Source: Citrus sinensis (Eukaryota; Streptophyta; Magnoliopsida; Sapindales; Rutaceae). From it: a stretch of DNA of 64,000 bases. The stretch covers positions 24,248,501 to 24,312,500 of the forward strand of contig NC_068561.1 in NCBI RefSeq assembly GCF_022201045.2. The letters run 5' to 3'. The position numbers and the translations under genes were made by a program. Shown one piece after another: positions 1-14,318 of this stretch. The number at the start of each line of letters is the position of its first letter. Position 1 is the first letter of the stretch. The notes below the pieces were generated by a model. It had not been told where the DNA came from, did no database searches, and saw nothing but the letters and a program-made list of their open reading frames with translations.

Positions 1-1931
1 TCAAGTTTGGGACATATGGCAAAATTACAAGTACATAGTTTCTAGATAAAACATGGGGACCTTTCATTAAGTTCTAGGCCTGCCTTAAGACTAATTGATT
101 CAATGTGAGAAAAGTCTTCAAATTTCATACGGTCAAGATCGTATCATTTCAGCTTTTAATAAAATCATATGATTTTTTTAGTGAGTCGTATCATGTTGAT
201 TTCTCCATATTTTTCTAATAATTTTTAGAATTTCTGGCACTTTCAGCCAAAAAAAAAAAAAGAAATCACAAATTCATTTTTTTATATCAACTTTTTACAC
301 CAAAAAAAAAAAAAATCTTTGTGTTGAGTCCACCTTAGATTTCATAAATACTAATTTTATCTCAAAAGAGAAAAAAAAAACCTTCAATTATAAATTATAA
401 CTCTTTTCCTTTAAAAAAAACAAAATTATGCACTAATTATGTATTTATTTGGAACATCTCAAATGAGTGGATGAAGACATAACAAACCTCACTAATAAAT
501 TTGGTATCAGTCAAATATTATTTCACAAACCAAATAGTGATAAGTGTGATACCCATGATCTTATTCTTCTTCTTTTATTCCTTTTTTTTTTTTTTGTTTC
601 CATTTTTGATAAATAGCAAGTGATCACCTCTACTTCATTATGTGATTACAATAATTATGCAAATCCAAATGTAAGCTAATTAGTCCAAATCAGAAAGACT
701 TGATGGCGACTAATAACTAAAGTTTTAATCAGTATGTTTTATGCATGACTTGTTTGCAAAATGTGACATGTGTTTCATACAATGTGTGTGCTCATCTAAT
801 TTGTGTACCCCTAATTTGTTAGTTACATCATATGAATTATAAACAGAAATATTTTCACAAAAAAAGTGTTTTTATTGTCCTATTTTCTCAACAAATATTT
901 TCACATATTTATTGTGAACTTTTACCACACATTGATTACATTTTTTTTTTCAGAAAAAAAAAATAATAGGGCGCCAAAAATATTTTGATGTGTATCGGGC
1001 CAAAATGTACTCCAAAAGCAATTTTTAGAAATTTCGTTTAAAAATGGCATAATTCGATATACCTCATACTTAAAAAGTGTAATATAACTTGTACAGAATC
1101 AAGTAATCTTAGAGGAAATATATCAATATTTATTCATTACAGCGCTCAAAAATCATCTTTAACTATATATATGCCCCCCCCCAAAAAAAAAAAAAAAAAA
1201 AGAGTTTTACTTACTTGTATTTGGTCTTATTCTGTATTGTGTACGTGCGAAAACATATTTAGACTTCCAATAAGATATTGAATTATACAAATAGATAAGG
1301 TGACCAAAGTAATATAAAACGCTTCACATATGACATATATATCAGAGGAAATGTAACCCCAATACACACAAAAAAAAAAAAAAAAGATATATTAATTAAA
1401 TACATTTACAGAGTACGAATATGAAATATGAGCAGAGGAAGAAGAAAGAAAGGTACACAAATATTCAAACAAATGATGAAAGAATGATGCACGAACCTTT
1501 ATGCATTAATGAAGAGGAAAATGCTAAAGACAATCGATATTTGGCTATGCAACATTTATGAGCCTAAAAAGTTAGGATGCTACTACTACGCAATACATTA
1601 ATAATTATTATCAATTAGACAAAATAATAATACTAATAATAATAATAATAATGTGGGCTCGAAAATTTTGGAAGGTAGGAGGTGAACAGTAACCTGCTGC
1701 GTATATCTCATAAATACATACGTCCAAGATCAGTATGGAGGCAAGTATATATTTATTTACATCTTTGAATAAATAAATAGTTTTCTTATTTAAGTATGTA
1801 TCACGTATATCGGACTTCTATGTATTAAAGTTTTCCCCAACTACAATTGTTGGATTTTTTCGATATCTAATAATTTCATGAAAAAAAATCATTTAGAGAT
1901 CGATGTAAAAGTATATGATGTGAATATTAAT

Positions 1932-1934
<3 letters not shown>

Positions 1935-1972
<38 letters not shown>
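1935..1972. repeat. (AT)19 microsatellite
   Basis: An uninterrupted run of 19 AT dinucleotides. Such tracts are usually length-polymorphic, so it is a possible marker. No gene is adjacent. Confidence 0.97.
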
Positions 1973-1974
<2 letters not shown>

Positions 1975-4900
1975 AATTTTATAGTTCTATCTTCTTTCAT
2001 GCAAACGCCTACATATTTTAAGGTATAGATTTGACTTTCATCTCATTCTTTAATACTCGTACATTATTGTCTACAATCAAATTGTCATTAATTTAAATTA
2101 AAAAAAAAAAAAAGATATCGACACCTGATAACTAATACCCGACTTTGATAATATTTTCTTAAGGGTCTCTCTTACTCTTCAATGAAGCTTACATTATGTA
2201 ATCAAATTTGTGTATAATAAATTATGTTTAACAATGTCAAAAACCTCTTAAATATATCGTTTATTTTATTAAAAAAAATTAAAATTTGGATACATGTTCA
2301 ATCACAAGTGGGCGATGAACTTGTCTTGGGAGCATGCTTCATCATCTCCAAACATTTTTTTTTGAAGCACCAAACTTGCTGACTTAATTTACAAGTCAAA
2401 CATTGCTTTCAAAGAATCCAATTTTAGTCGATTGACTTTTCTCTTGCTAATCATAATTAATCATATAAGAAAAAAAAATATAGTCAACTTCTCCTGTGCA
2501 GATCTCCAAAGGCTCCATGCATGCGTTGATTCATCACAACCCCAAATTAAATGAAGTATAACTATAATTTTCTTTTTAATATTGTCCTTCATATTATTCA
2601 TAAATAGAGAAGCTAGTTAATATGATTACAAGAAATCTCTAACCAATCCTAATCCTGAAAAGAAAAATAAAAATTCATGTACTTTTAGGTATAAAGAGGC
2701 TATTTATTAATAGTACTATACGTAAAAGTGCTAATTGTAATGAAATAATTTATTCACTAATTCAGTGATTCAGAGTTACACATAGATAGCGAAAGATTTA
2801 AATTTACTCGTATGGTTGTATAGAAGCATTCAATTTAAAAGTTATCATTGCAAAAGCAAACTACCTAACCCATTATACCATTACCAAGAATTTTAATCCT
2901 AGAAATTTTCTATGAAGATACGAATATGTATTAATTTACATCCAATCAAGTTTGTTGAATTATAAGTTGGCGCTTGGCCTTTCATCTATGGTCGGGCGAC
3001 TAGGCACCTAATTAACAAGAATCAAAGTGTATAATGCAAATAATATATATTCCACGTGCCCGTAATTAGTTGATTTTGCATGAAAGTCTCCAGATATTTA
3101 ATTTCAGGTTATGAGGATAATACTAATTAAACTATGCTGGCAATACAAATGTTGCTCTTTAACAAATTAATGCAAATAAGGTGTGATTGGTAAAGATAGA
3201 GCTTTATTTAATTAATAACATAGTAACCATACGAAAAATAATATCATATATCCAGTTAATTTATATAATAATCGATTGGAATCCAAATTCGATTTTACCT
3301 TCTCTTGTGTATATATAAAAAAATCTGAATTGGTACGACTGCTCCAAGAAAATATTTACAAATAGATTCTATGATTACAATTATTGATTTATGTTACAAA
3401 AGCAAAAACGAATTGTGATTTTCTTTGAAAAAAAATAAATAGTCTAATTAATTAATCCTATTACTCCAATATATATACGTATCTAACCAAACATTTAGTT
3501 CAACCAAAACTCCTTTTTTTTTATTTTTATATCCCAACATTTTCACCTTTTTATCATATATTGTTAATTAATTAGTTCCGTAATTATCAAAATCTTAGCT
3601 TTTTGAGTTAATTAATGAGAAAGTATAATTTCATCACCCTTCTTATTTATGAAAATAATAAATAAGTCCATGTGTTTCAAATTATTCGATAATTTATTTC
3701 TTGTTAAGAAAGTAGGTCGATGAGCTTCTCAGTCAAATTAGGTATAAAATTTATTTCTTAAAATCTACTAGTTACTTTATTATGTAAAATCTTCGGCTTT
3801 TACCATTTAATCTCTTACAATTTTTATATTATTATTTTATCATTCTTTTGAAGTCCGAAACTTGCATAGAAAAAAACTCATCACACCCACAAAACATCCA
3901 TTTTTTTGGTAGAGTTTTGACTTAATGCAAAATTATGAGACTATAAGGAAATAAGTGGTAAAACTTAAAAACTATAGGGGAAAGTGTCAATCTACCGTAC
4001 ATACTCATATCAATCTCATGTAGTGTTCGTGGCATAGAGGGTAATGAAACAATAGATGTAGCTAAAGATTGCTAAATACAAACATCCTAGTAATTAATTA
4101 TACATGTGAAAGAGAATAATTGAATTCAATTGGAAGTTTGAGATGGAGTTTGATCGATCGATGAAGTCCTAACAAGAAAAAGGTTAATTATTGAAAGTTA
4201 ATGCGTGCATGCCAATACAACAAATGAATGAATCATGAATGAATGACAGTCATTAAGCCCATAATTTAATCACGGACTAGTTCATGACGCCGTGCCTCAG
4301 CTTCTCTCTCTCTTTTACACATGAGACATATAACCCATCCCCCTCCCAAAAAAATAATAATAATAAAGAGAAGTACATGAGAAATAAAAATCAAAGATGG
4401 AAACAGAAGTGGACCCCCAATGCCATTACCATGCAGCAGCATGCACCTAACTTGCTGTTGGCAGAAAAATAATTGATCAAGGAACTGGTACAACAGCAAA
4501 AGACACTTGTACGTACTAAAATCCACCAACCTTTATTCTGTATCTATCCATATATCCCATGCATAATAATTCAGCTGCATGATTTATATTGGCAATATTA
4601 CAACCATGCAGTAAACTAGGGAGAATGACTCTTTGTCCTTGAAGCTTTTGGCTCAGGCAAATGTTTGTTTGGTTTTATATTTTGATTTAAATACTCATTT
4701 AGTTTTTATATTTATAAAAATATTTTAAAACACTCCTGTCGAAATATCATTTAACTATATTATTTACTCCCTTAATATCATTTAACAACGGAAATGTCTT
4801 TTTTGTTTCCTCCTTAGGACGATTTTTTTTTTTTTTTTTGGGCAAAGATTTTGACTTCAAAAATTCTGAGTTTAATATGATGTACCAGTAACATCAGATT

Positions 4901-7021
4901 ATTCACCAAGTGATAATGATGATTATTTGGTGTCGACGTCTACACATTAAACAATTATGTGCAGCGTTATGTAATCTGAAATTCAATTATTTGCAAATGG
5001 TATTGGAGCAAGTTGATCTTATTGCAGCAGAGTGGACGCCCAGATATTAAATTTTTAAAGTTTCAAATACACGGAGAGCAATGAACATGCCGAATAAATC
5101 GAAACACCATTTCAGAAGGGTATTAACCGTGTGCAAAGCATGTAAGTGCATGCACGTACAGAAGGGTCCCCCACATTTCTATATCCCATCGAAATCTCAT
5201 AATCATTCATCATCGACCTCGTCATCGTCTTCTTGCTCGAAGAATTGATGTGACAAATGACACAAAGGACTGCTCGTTGTTCAAACTTTAAAACATTGTG
5301 CTCTTATTAATTGTTATGGTTGTGTTCCCAAGCATATGGTTTTGGGTCCACGCGCTTATAAAATTTTCATGGGGTCCGCAGTCTTCACTCATTTAGAGGA
5401 CCAATAGACACTATTCAATTTTCATCGTCCCTCCCTTGTCTCTGTCCTCCAGTGTACATCCATAATGTATTTTGACCAAGTGCGCTCACTGTATTAGTTC
5501 CCTACTGATAATATTTGATTATATATACGTACTTACATATGCCCTTTTAATTAATTATGAAAATAAGACAGAAAAAGAGTTTAAGGTGGCATAAGAAAAG
5601 TATTGAGGGTTATAATATTGAAGTTATCAATGTGTGCACTTTCATTTGTTAACTTTTTTGTTTTTACCATATATATCGTCTCTCAATCAATGAATCAATC
5701 CATCCATCCACATATATATATATATATATTAATGTGGATGGCCATATTCTTTAAAATACAAGTTCATTGCACTGAGAATGATAGAACCCGAAGGCTTCCA
5801 GCCACTAAAAGAAGTCATGTTTATTTACAATTATTTCAATTTAAAAGGAAAAATAAATTTATAATACGGTCTAAAATATTTTAAAAATCACAATTTGCCC
5901 TAACATTTATCTTCTTTTGCAAATTTGGCGTGCCAATCGTTTCACCCCGAACATTTTGGCCACCATAACTCAAAAATTTCAACATTTTGTCTTTCAATAT
6001 CTTCATACTTCAGGATAATTTAGACTTTAACCAATTAGCCTCTCTACCTTTACCACTTTGATTTTTTGGCCTTAGATAGTTACATGTAGATTTTCAATTC
6101 TAAACTTGCCCTTGCGTAGAGCTTTTAACCAAAAATAAAAGGCCATTTGATTGTTAATCATAATTATTAGAAAAAATAATGATGCAATTACCTTAATAGA
6201 AAGTTTTATGAAAGGTATATAAAATAAATGGAAGTAATTTATTTTTTTAACTAATGCTATTTTATACAACTTAAACATCTATTGTGTTTCTAAAACTTTA
6301 AAATTGGAGTTGATCTAATATGGACAAATAGCTAAATTTTTTAAATCTTCGATTATAAGCTCCGCTTCAATTACAACTAGAGGGCTATATGGAAAAAAAA
6401 AAAAAGACAATCGAAAAATTAAAAAAAAAAAAAAGAGTTGGCTTGTAGAAGAGCTCTTTTAAACTTTTTTTCTTTTTTGAAGAATATGTTTCTGCATGCA
6501 TATTCTAAGAATATCAAAGCTTTTCTAAATTCTCAATCTTTTTTGTATCGATATACACTTAACAAACTTTAGGAATATTTGATGGCAGTGATCGTGGACG
6601 ATGGAACAAACACTTTTAAATCATGATCTAAAAAAGGGGGAAAAATAAAAATAAAAACTAATAAAAGACTCAATCATCTACGTTAGTCAAACACTCAAAA
6701 AACTACTAGCAATCTATTTTGTGTCTCATTTCAAGAAATGATCAATTCATCAAAGATGCGATTTTATTTTCATTGATTGGAATAATTTTTTTTTTATTTC
6801 ATCAGTTTAATGTCATAAGAAATCCTTATTAACCCATTTTTTAGATTTTTTCGCTTAAAATTACATCACTGCATTGGTCATCATTCGATGAACACAACAA
6901 GAAGTGGTGCATTTTAATCCAATTTGTCTATCGTTTTTTTTTTATTTCATCATTTTTTATCGAAATTGCAATTTTCATGTTAAAAAAAATAAAGAAAAAA
7001 TAATTGGGGAATGAAATCCTA

Positions 7022-7037
7022 CCCCCCCCCCCCCCCC
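7022..7037. repeat. 16-base poly-C run
   Basis: Sixteen consecutive C residues in an otherwise AT-rich background. The minus strand reads as poly-G. A second mixed C/A homopolymer junction lies near 1176-1200. Exact length may be affected by sequencing slippage. Confidence 0.9.
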
Positions 7038-8499
7038 AAGCCGTAAAATGACAATAGCTAGCATGTGATAAATTGATAATTCTTTCCAATAATTCTGCCT
7101 AGGGACTAGGTGTCTATTATAGGTAGCTGATGTGGCATGAAACTCTGGCAGCTCCACAATAATATCATAACCTCAAGTTGAAAGGAATTAAGAGTTTCCC
7201 CTAACCCTAGGAAAGGACATTACTCCCCCCAAAAATAAATAATAAAGAAAACTAGCAATTCCCACTTCTTTAATTTTTTCAGGGACCTGAAAAATGAAAT
7301 TTAAAAATAGTGATGTTTTATATTATTTTGTAGTAAAATAATGTTGTATTACTTTGTTTTGTTTGGAAAAAAAAAAAAGAAAAAATCAAAATTATATAGC
7401 TCTAATATGTATTTTGTAAAATACAATCATACCCATGAGAAAAGATATATGCTTACAAATGGGAGCGTAATATATTAAACATGTGTCATGATCTCGTAGT
7501 AATTTGACAAAAATTAATGATATAGGGATGTGACGGAAATTTTATTAACTACATGATTTGAGAGTTGTTAATTAATAGTTGACTTTGGAGGGGTCAAACT
7601 GTCCCAACGCAGTTTATAGCGTGCTGGCTCCTTTACATCATAGCTGTGAAGATAAGATTTTCTTAATTAACAGTTTAAAATTATGTATTTTATTCATAAT
7701 AGCATCACCCTCCATGCCTCCTAGGTTTCTAATTAAATTGCAATTTTAGAATATGCAACAAGTAGGGAACTGTACTGTTTGTTATGTGTGCAAGGAAACT
7801 TTATTTAATTTCTTTTTAAAGTTGCATACAGATCTGCGCGAATTGTATTATTAAACACAAAAATTATTTTTGTACCTATTTGTTTGTTAGGGTGCAACAC
7901 AAATCAAAAGCTTTTAATTGGTTGATATAATTAATTATGTGATATTGTTCATGAGGCTCTCCATGTAATTTACGGTCAAGAGGACGGTAGAGTTATGAGA
8001 TTTTAACCATTGAATAGATAATAAAAATCTTCAAATACAAATAAATTTTTCATATGAAGAAAATAATTAAATGGTTCTGTGATTAAATTGATTAATTTGG
8101 TGCCGATATTTGTTTTTTTTTTTTCAATGATTTAATCCAAGAAAGTCTAGTTAAGAGACTTTTTAGATTTAACAACAATATAAGTCTGAAAAGGTTAATG
8201 AAATTGTCTGACAATCTCGCCCCATAAGTTAAAAATATCTCAATGACTAGTAAATGGTCTGCTAGTTTCTTTAGCTTAAGTAAATTACTTAGTTAATTCT
8301 TGTATTTTAAAAGATTGCTCAAAATGTTTTTGTTACATATTTTGTTTCAGTTGAAATCTACTTAATTTATCATCTGTCGTCGTATTATTACATTTGTTTA
8401 AATTTTTAAATTACTATAGGATAGGAAAAACATTGTATTATCCTTAAATAGCAATTAAATCAAGATCAAACCACTAAGAAAGTAATGATAAAGATGTTT

Positions 8500-8770
8500 T
8501 CAGTAGACAAGATGGGAGCCACTCGAACCCCCACAAATGTATTGTGGGGGTATTTCTTTCCTCAATTAAAATTAAGCAAAGGTAGTCTTCTTCCTTACTC
8601 AAGAGTGAAAAGTAGACATCTCTCGAATATTTATAAGGGTTAAAATCTGAGCAGAGTTCTATTAGTATTTGATGTAAGTTGGTCTCAGTAATAATCTGAT
8701 TTGTAAATATCGGTTATAATCTAGTTTTAGTTTGAGTAATAGTCTCATATAATAATAAAAAATAAAAAAT
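8500..8770. repeat. Possible dispersed-repeat remnant with hairpin
   Basis: A 9-bp perfect stem with a 5-nt loop lies at 8528-8550 (arms CCCCCACAA and TTGTGGGGG). Next to it, the minus strand reads GGGGGTTCGAGTGGCTCCC, which resembles a tRNA/SINE box B. The remainder to about 8770 is punctuated by phrases such as 'gagactattactcaaact' on the minus strand and ends in an AT-rich tail. The composition is less AT-biased than the neighbours. I infer a decayed repeat; no target duplication was found. Confidence 0.25.
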
Positions 8771-11700
8771 AAACAAGATGGGTGATTGACTAAAACTACA
8801 GAGAACTAATTAAAGGAACTTTCGCCGCTTGTATTCGTCAAAACAATGGAATCGATTTGAGATAAAACAGCTAAAGAATATTACAGCATAAACGAAGAGT
8901 GGCATACCCCTATGCATCCTCAGGTACATTAATTATCTCCCTAGGAGCACAATCCCACCATGTGAATTAATATTAGCATATCCTACAAATGCATGGTAGC
9001 CAATTTATCAGCAACTGAAATAGGCCCTGAGATTAATGTTTATTCGTTCACTGATAACATTTGTTGACCTTAAGGCAAGTGGTCACACAAATATCCAAAA
9101 AAAAAATTTCATAATTTATAGTCGGATGCTACGTGACAATTAAAATCACTAAGTATAAAATAAATTAAGTTCTTGTTAAGTAACCTTTTTGTGTAATTAA
9201 TTTACAGCCCACACAAAACTCATATGGACTCTACTGCCTGTTCACTACTGTTCATTATTTTTAAATGAGCCGACTGTAACTTAACAATTGTCAATAAATG
9301 ATTATAGAACACTAATTGCTCAATGGTAGACCAAAACTATTCAAAACATTAGGTGGATGAAACGATATTTGATTTATGTATATATTTACGTAAATTTTAC
9401 ATACCAAATTTGATGTGATGGACTGTCATCTTCTTTCTAATGTAGTTGAAAATTTCCAAATAAGACTAATTTCTTAATACATGCAGAGTTGCATGTAACC
9501 TAACCATATGAGAAGTAAAATAAAATTAAAAAAAAATACATCAAAAGACCCTCAGGACCATGATAATGACTTTTTTTGGAAAGGTTAATCGAACCGGTGC
9601 AATTCGGTAATAAATTATATCCATCATTATTTTAATTTTGCTTTTGGAAAGTTTGTTAATTATTTCTTTATATAGAGATGGTTGTTAGTTGGCCATATAT
9701 CATGGTTTATATAACGACAACTCTTAAGTATCTTACTGGGTATAAAATTAATTAAAGCCACATATAATTGTGCTTAATAGCAAACAAAAATCAATACCAC
9801 TTTTTATTATTAAGTGAGAGAAAATTGGAGCCAGCTATCAATTGTGTTCTATTTATTTTTTTATTTTTTTTGGAGGATATAGAGAGAAAGACATGGGCCA
9901 CTAGTCGTTTAAAAGTTGTGACAAATTGAAATGGACATTCACTTACGCTTAGAGACGTTTTGTAGCAAATTGTTTGGATAATACTCATGGGATTTCCATA
10001 GTAGCATTTTTTAATAAAGAATTAAAAAAGATTTAACTATGATTAAAGACAAGATTCTCTTCCTCTCTTTAGCAAGTTCATGGATCCACCACAATTCAAA
10101 ATCAAAACGTCACAATTTCTGCTTTAAACTCTTTTTTCTTTCCAATTAAACAATCATTCTTTTGTCATTATATATACACATGCACACGTATACATGCTAC
10201 ACGAAATTGCTAGGCTATACTAGGCATTGCAACTAGCAAGTTGGCCAACGATGAAAAAAGTCGCTGATGGGACGATTTAATTAATATGATCATTTTAAAT
10301 TAATCATGTCACACGTTACAAATAAAATTAGTGATTTTTTTTTATCTAACATTGCGAGGGAAACTTAACAAGCAAATTCAATTCAATAAGATGGAATGCT
10401 TGAATCCAACCCACGAAGTCTCTTTGAAGGATCTTATTTATTATTATTAATTTCGGCCCCCTTTTACCATTGAAAGAAGAATACAAACTTAGTATCAATT
10501 CCATTTGCTCCACCAATTACTATGAATAGAAAGTTTTTGTTGACTCGATGCCAAGTGAGAAAAATTAGATGACTTTGACTGGAATCGTTCCACGTTCTCT
10601 CAATTATAATGAAATACAATGCCGCCAGTCTCTCTTTGTAAACATCAAGAACAGATACAACAAATAATGCATTAGAAGTGGAATTCCCTCGGACTATCTG
10701 TAAGATCTCAACATGTACGAGATCAATCCATCAATATAGTCCGTCAAATTTGCACGATCACTTTCGGAATTTTGATAATTTTCAGTCAAAATTGATTTTA
10801 TGATTAAAAGGCGCATGAGAGGCGAAATTATTATAGTTGCTTTTTGGTAAATTATGTTAAAAAAAATAAATTTAAATGAGTTTAGAAACTCTTCACCCTT
10901 TCAAAAAACTGTTTTTTTTTAATTAAAAAAATGGGTTTTGTTTTTTAACTACCAATAATTACTATCAAATGGTGATCGACACCACACGTCATGTTAAGTA
11001 TAAAATCTAATAGACCGTACTAAACATAGTATTAGTTTTTTTCTTTTCTTTTTCCTTAGAATGAAGTAATCTAATTAAGCACCTACTTATAAAAAATGAG
11101 ATCAGCAGAGTGACTGAACTAAAATGAATTCTCAGTTGTCGTAAACAATGGTTACATAATATGATAGACTATTATGATCCTAACTATAGAGTCAAAATAC
11201 AAATTTAAATAACCTTTGGAATTTATGAAGTCAAAATACACCTAGTATAATGTATAGAAGCAAACTTAATGAGATGATAACCCATAATCAATCTTTTGAA
11301 TTTGACATCATGAAGGATATTATAAACTAATGCCCTATACAAATATATTAAGAAATATAAAGTCGTGATACGATTTCAATTAAAGCATTTAATGCCCGTC
11401 AACTCTTACGTATACATATGATATATTTGTATGTATATAACCTATGGGCCAAATGAAAACCACTAAAACAAAACCAGGGTCGATGACCAAATGAGTAGTC
11501 TCCATGCAAGTTGCTAGTTTTGGTTGGAATCAGATAAGTTTCAACTTTTGAAGCCTCCAGCTCCCTTCACTCAATCCTGGTCTCTTTTGGCCACATCATC
11601 ATTATTAATTATCTTAAAAAATGCCGCCTATGTGCTGATGTGCATTTTTATATCGGTTAATTAATTATGATATTGGATATTATTTCTGTATATCTGTTCT

Positions 11701-13612
11701 TTAATTATTCTGAATGAGACAATATGAGATGGGATGGGAACAAGAAACCAAAAAACAAATCATATCACCCTTTCCAGCCCCACTTCGACATGTTTTCTTT
11801 TATGCTTCAAAATCAAATATCAATGCTTGCAACTTCTAGGGTGGATGCCACTCTTACTCCAAAACCACCTTTTTTATGATAATAATACGTAAGACTTTTT
11901 GTTTTCTGTGTACCGATAAGAATCACACGACGAGATCTGAAATTTTAATGTCTTGGGTGTAAAATTATGATAAAAATTAATAATTTGTTAACTTAACTAT
12001 AATATTAGTTTTTTTTTTATAAATTTAACCACGGTCAAATAAAATTTTCTTAAAAGGATTAATATAAAAATATATTTTTTTTTTTGTTGAGCGGTGTCAG
12101 TTGTCCACACCAGTGTCACGTCAATCCACCCTGTATGAAGAACAATTTTAATTATAATAAATATTATACTAATTTAGTAAGAATCAACATTAGTATGTGG
12201 TAAAATATTTTAGGTGTTATTATGATTAGCTTGATTTTCCTATTATCCCATCATGTTAATAATGGCATAATCAAAATATTAAACCTGGGGCCATTTGTTG
12301 AAATAAACATTTTGTTTAGGTCAAAATATAATAAAGATTGATTTAGAGAGGTTGCATGGATAAAATACTTGGGGTCATTGTAGAATGAGCAATGATCAAT
12401 GAGTCAAACTATAAATATGGCTAATTTTAAGGTCCAATTTATTAAAAAGAATAACCTTTTTATACTGAAATTTAACAATTTTGGGTGGGCCTCCCCTTAC
12501 CGTCCCCTCATTTTTTTTTAATTACTAATATTATAATTAGAGAACTATTAATATTTATAGTCAGATAATTTTTAAAAATATTATACATTAAATCTGTGAA
12601 GACAATTCAAATTTTTTATTTTCATTAATATTCGAAGAATATTTGTTCACTTCTTAATTCGGTATTGTGTGCAAAGCTAGTAAAATTAAGGTATTTTAAC
12701 TTTTTAATAAATATATTTTCCTTGCGTAAATTGAACTTTGTGCCACTGATCATAAATTAATAATTATGATTGCCAAAGATCATCAATTTAACATTTTCTT
12801 TTTGGATTCTTCCTCAGTACAATTTCAAAAGATATTTTAAAAATTTGTGGGCGAATGTAAGAGAAGGAAAGCACACTGACTTCACTCTCTAATTAATATT
12901 CTTTAAGAAGACAGATTGATGGTAAAAAAAATTAGATTTTTTTTTTTTAAATTGTTACAATCATTTGATGCTGTTATAATTTGGGATATATTAGTAGTCT
13001 AATGACTAGGTACATGTACTTGTATTACGGCTTAGAAATCTACGAAGTATTAGTTCAGAAATCTATTCCACTAATATCCGGGAAGAAATTCACCCAAATC
13101 CACAATTTTAGGATAGAGATTGATTTACAAGCTTCGTGGCAAAATTTAATTTACATATCAAAATGGTGATCCACATGTAATAATGCGCCATCTATTATCT
13201 TCATCCTGTAAACTTATCAAATTGATTATAATTAAAATAACGAACTAACCATGTTTTGACTTGTAATTACAATATTTTTTTGAAAGCAAGTTGAAAAATT
13301 TAATTAAATTTCCTCATGCATGCGATCATAAACCATGCGACTGTGAACACGTGCCTGGGTTTTGTTCGAAGTACACATGCACGTACGTAATGTCAACTAT
13401 GTGCATACGTAGAATAATAAAAATATTAAGAAAAGGATTACGTAAAATGGAAGCGTAATTAATAAAATGATTTGATAATCATTAATAGTAGTTAAAGTAG
13501 TGAATCAATTAAGAGGGCATCAAGTTCGATAAATCGTACTGTACGAGTAGTATTCGAGGAAGCATCGATCCATGCATATGCTGCTGTGGTACAAGTAACT
13601 GTTAATTATTTC

Positions 13613-14310
13613 TAGGAATGACAGTGGGGCGGGGTGGGGCCGTGGGGATGGGATGTCTACCCCATTTTTCATTCTATTCAAAATTTTTGTCTTCATTTCT
13701 CACCTTATTCCTCAATAAATTTAATGTATTGGGGATAGGAAATCCCCACGTGGAGAATGATTCTCACATCCTCACCACATTCCTCATTTACTTATTTTAT
13801 AGTTGATATAAAAATATGATTTTAGTAAATTAAAAATTAGAGACTTAAAATAAAATCATTACCATATTATAAAATATTGAAATTTTTTTTAAAAATCTCT
13901 AAAAATTTGAAACAATATCTTAAAATGATATTAAAAGTGAAAAATATTTAAAGAGAACAGCTCCTTAAAAGAGAAAAAAAATATAATAATGTTTTAAAGT
14001 TGAAAAATATTGTAGGTTTTTCTTTTATTTATATTCTATTTATATTACATAAAAATTAAAAAAATTATTAATTGACATTATAGTTGATAAAATAACAATT
14101 ATTAAATAATAATTAAAAACATATTTATATATAATGGGGATTGGTGTGGGGGTGGGGTGGGGAGTGCAATATCAAACCCCATCCCGTTAACAATTTAGAA
14201 ATTATTTTTCCCCTACTCCCCACCTCATTCTCCAAAAATTATTAAAAATTTTCTCCATTTAGGGTGGAGCTCTACGGAGCCCAAACCCGTGGAGTATTTT
14301 ACCATCCCTA
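13613..14310. mobile_element. Non-autonomous hAT-type DNA transposon, copy 1
   Basis: The element is 698 bp with imperfect terminal inverted repeats (TAGGAATGACA at the left end, TACCATCCCTA at the right) and GC-rich subterminal blocks of G/C runs around an AT-rich middle. It is flanked by a perfect 8-bp direct repeat ATTATTTC at 13605-13612 and 14311-14318, the target-site size of the hAT superfamily. No transposase frame is present, so it would depend on an autonomous relative. A second copy lies in the opposite orientation at 52207-52863, with long shared stretches both in the G-rich ends and in the AT-rich middle. Confidence 0.85.
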
Positions 14311-14318
14311 ATTATTTC

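Larger units (their letters stand above)
1..13604. other. Gene-poor AT-rich intergenic region
   Basis: I read both strands and found no reading frame with a recognisable domain, no chain of exons with plausible splice sites, and no rRNA, tRNA or CRISPR. The stretch is very AT-rich, with many poly-A/poly-T runs of 10-20 bases, an (AT)19 tract, a 16-C run and short ATT/AAT repeats near 1624-1652. The short frames present (for example near 4.3, 5.6 and 13.0 kb) are low-complexity and look like chance. It could hold distal regulatory DNA or a non-coding transcript of a gene to the left, but nothing in the sequence proves this. Confidence 0.6.

Noticed and set aside
4266-4529. Minus-strand frame of 87 codons and its plus-strand shadow
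   Set aside because: Low-complexity Leu/Phe/Ile composition, no domain, and no neighbouring exons. Consistent with chance in AT-rich DNA.
5603-5884. 93-codon plus-strand frame
   Set aside because: Runs through a TA-rich tract, Ile/Tyr/His-rich and without domain or splice context.
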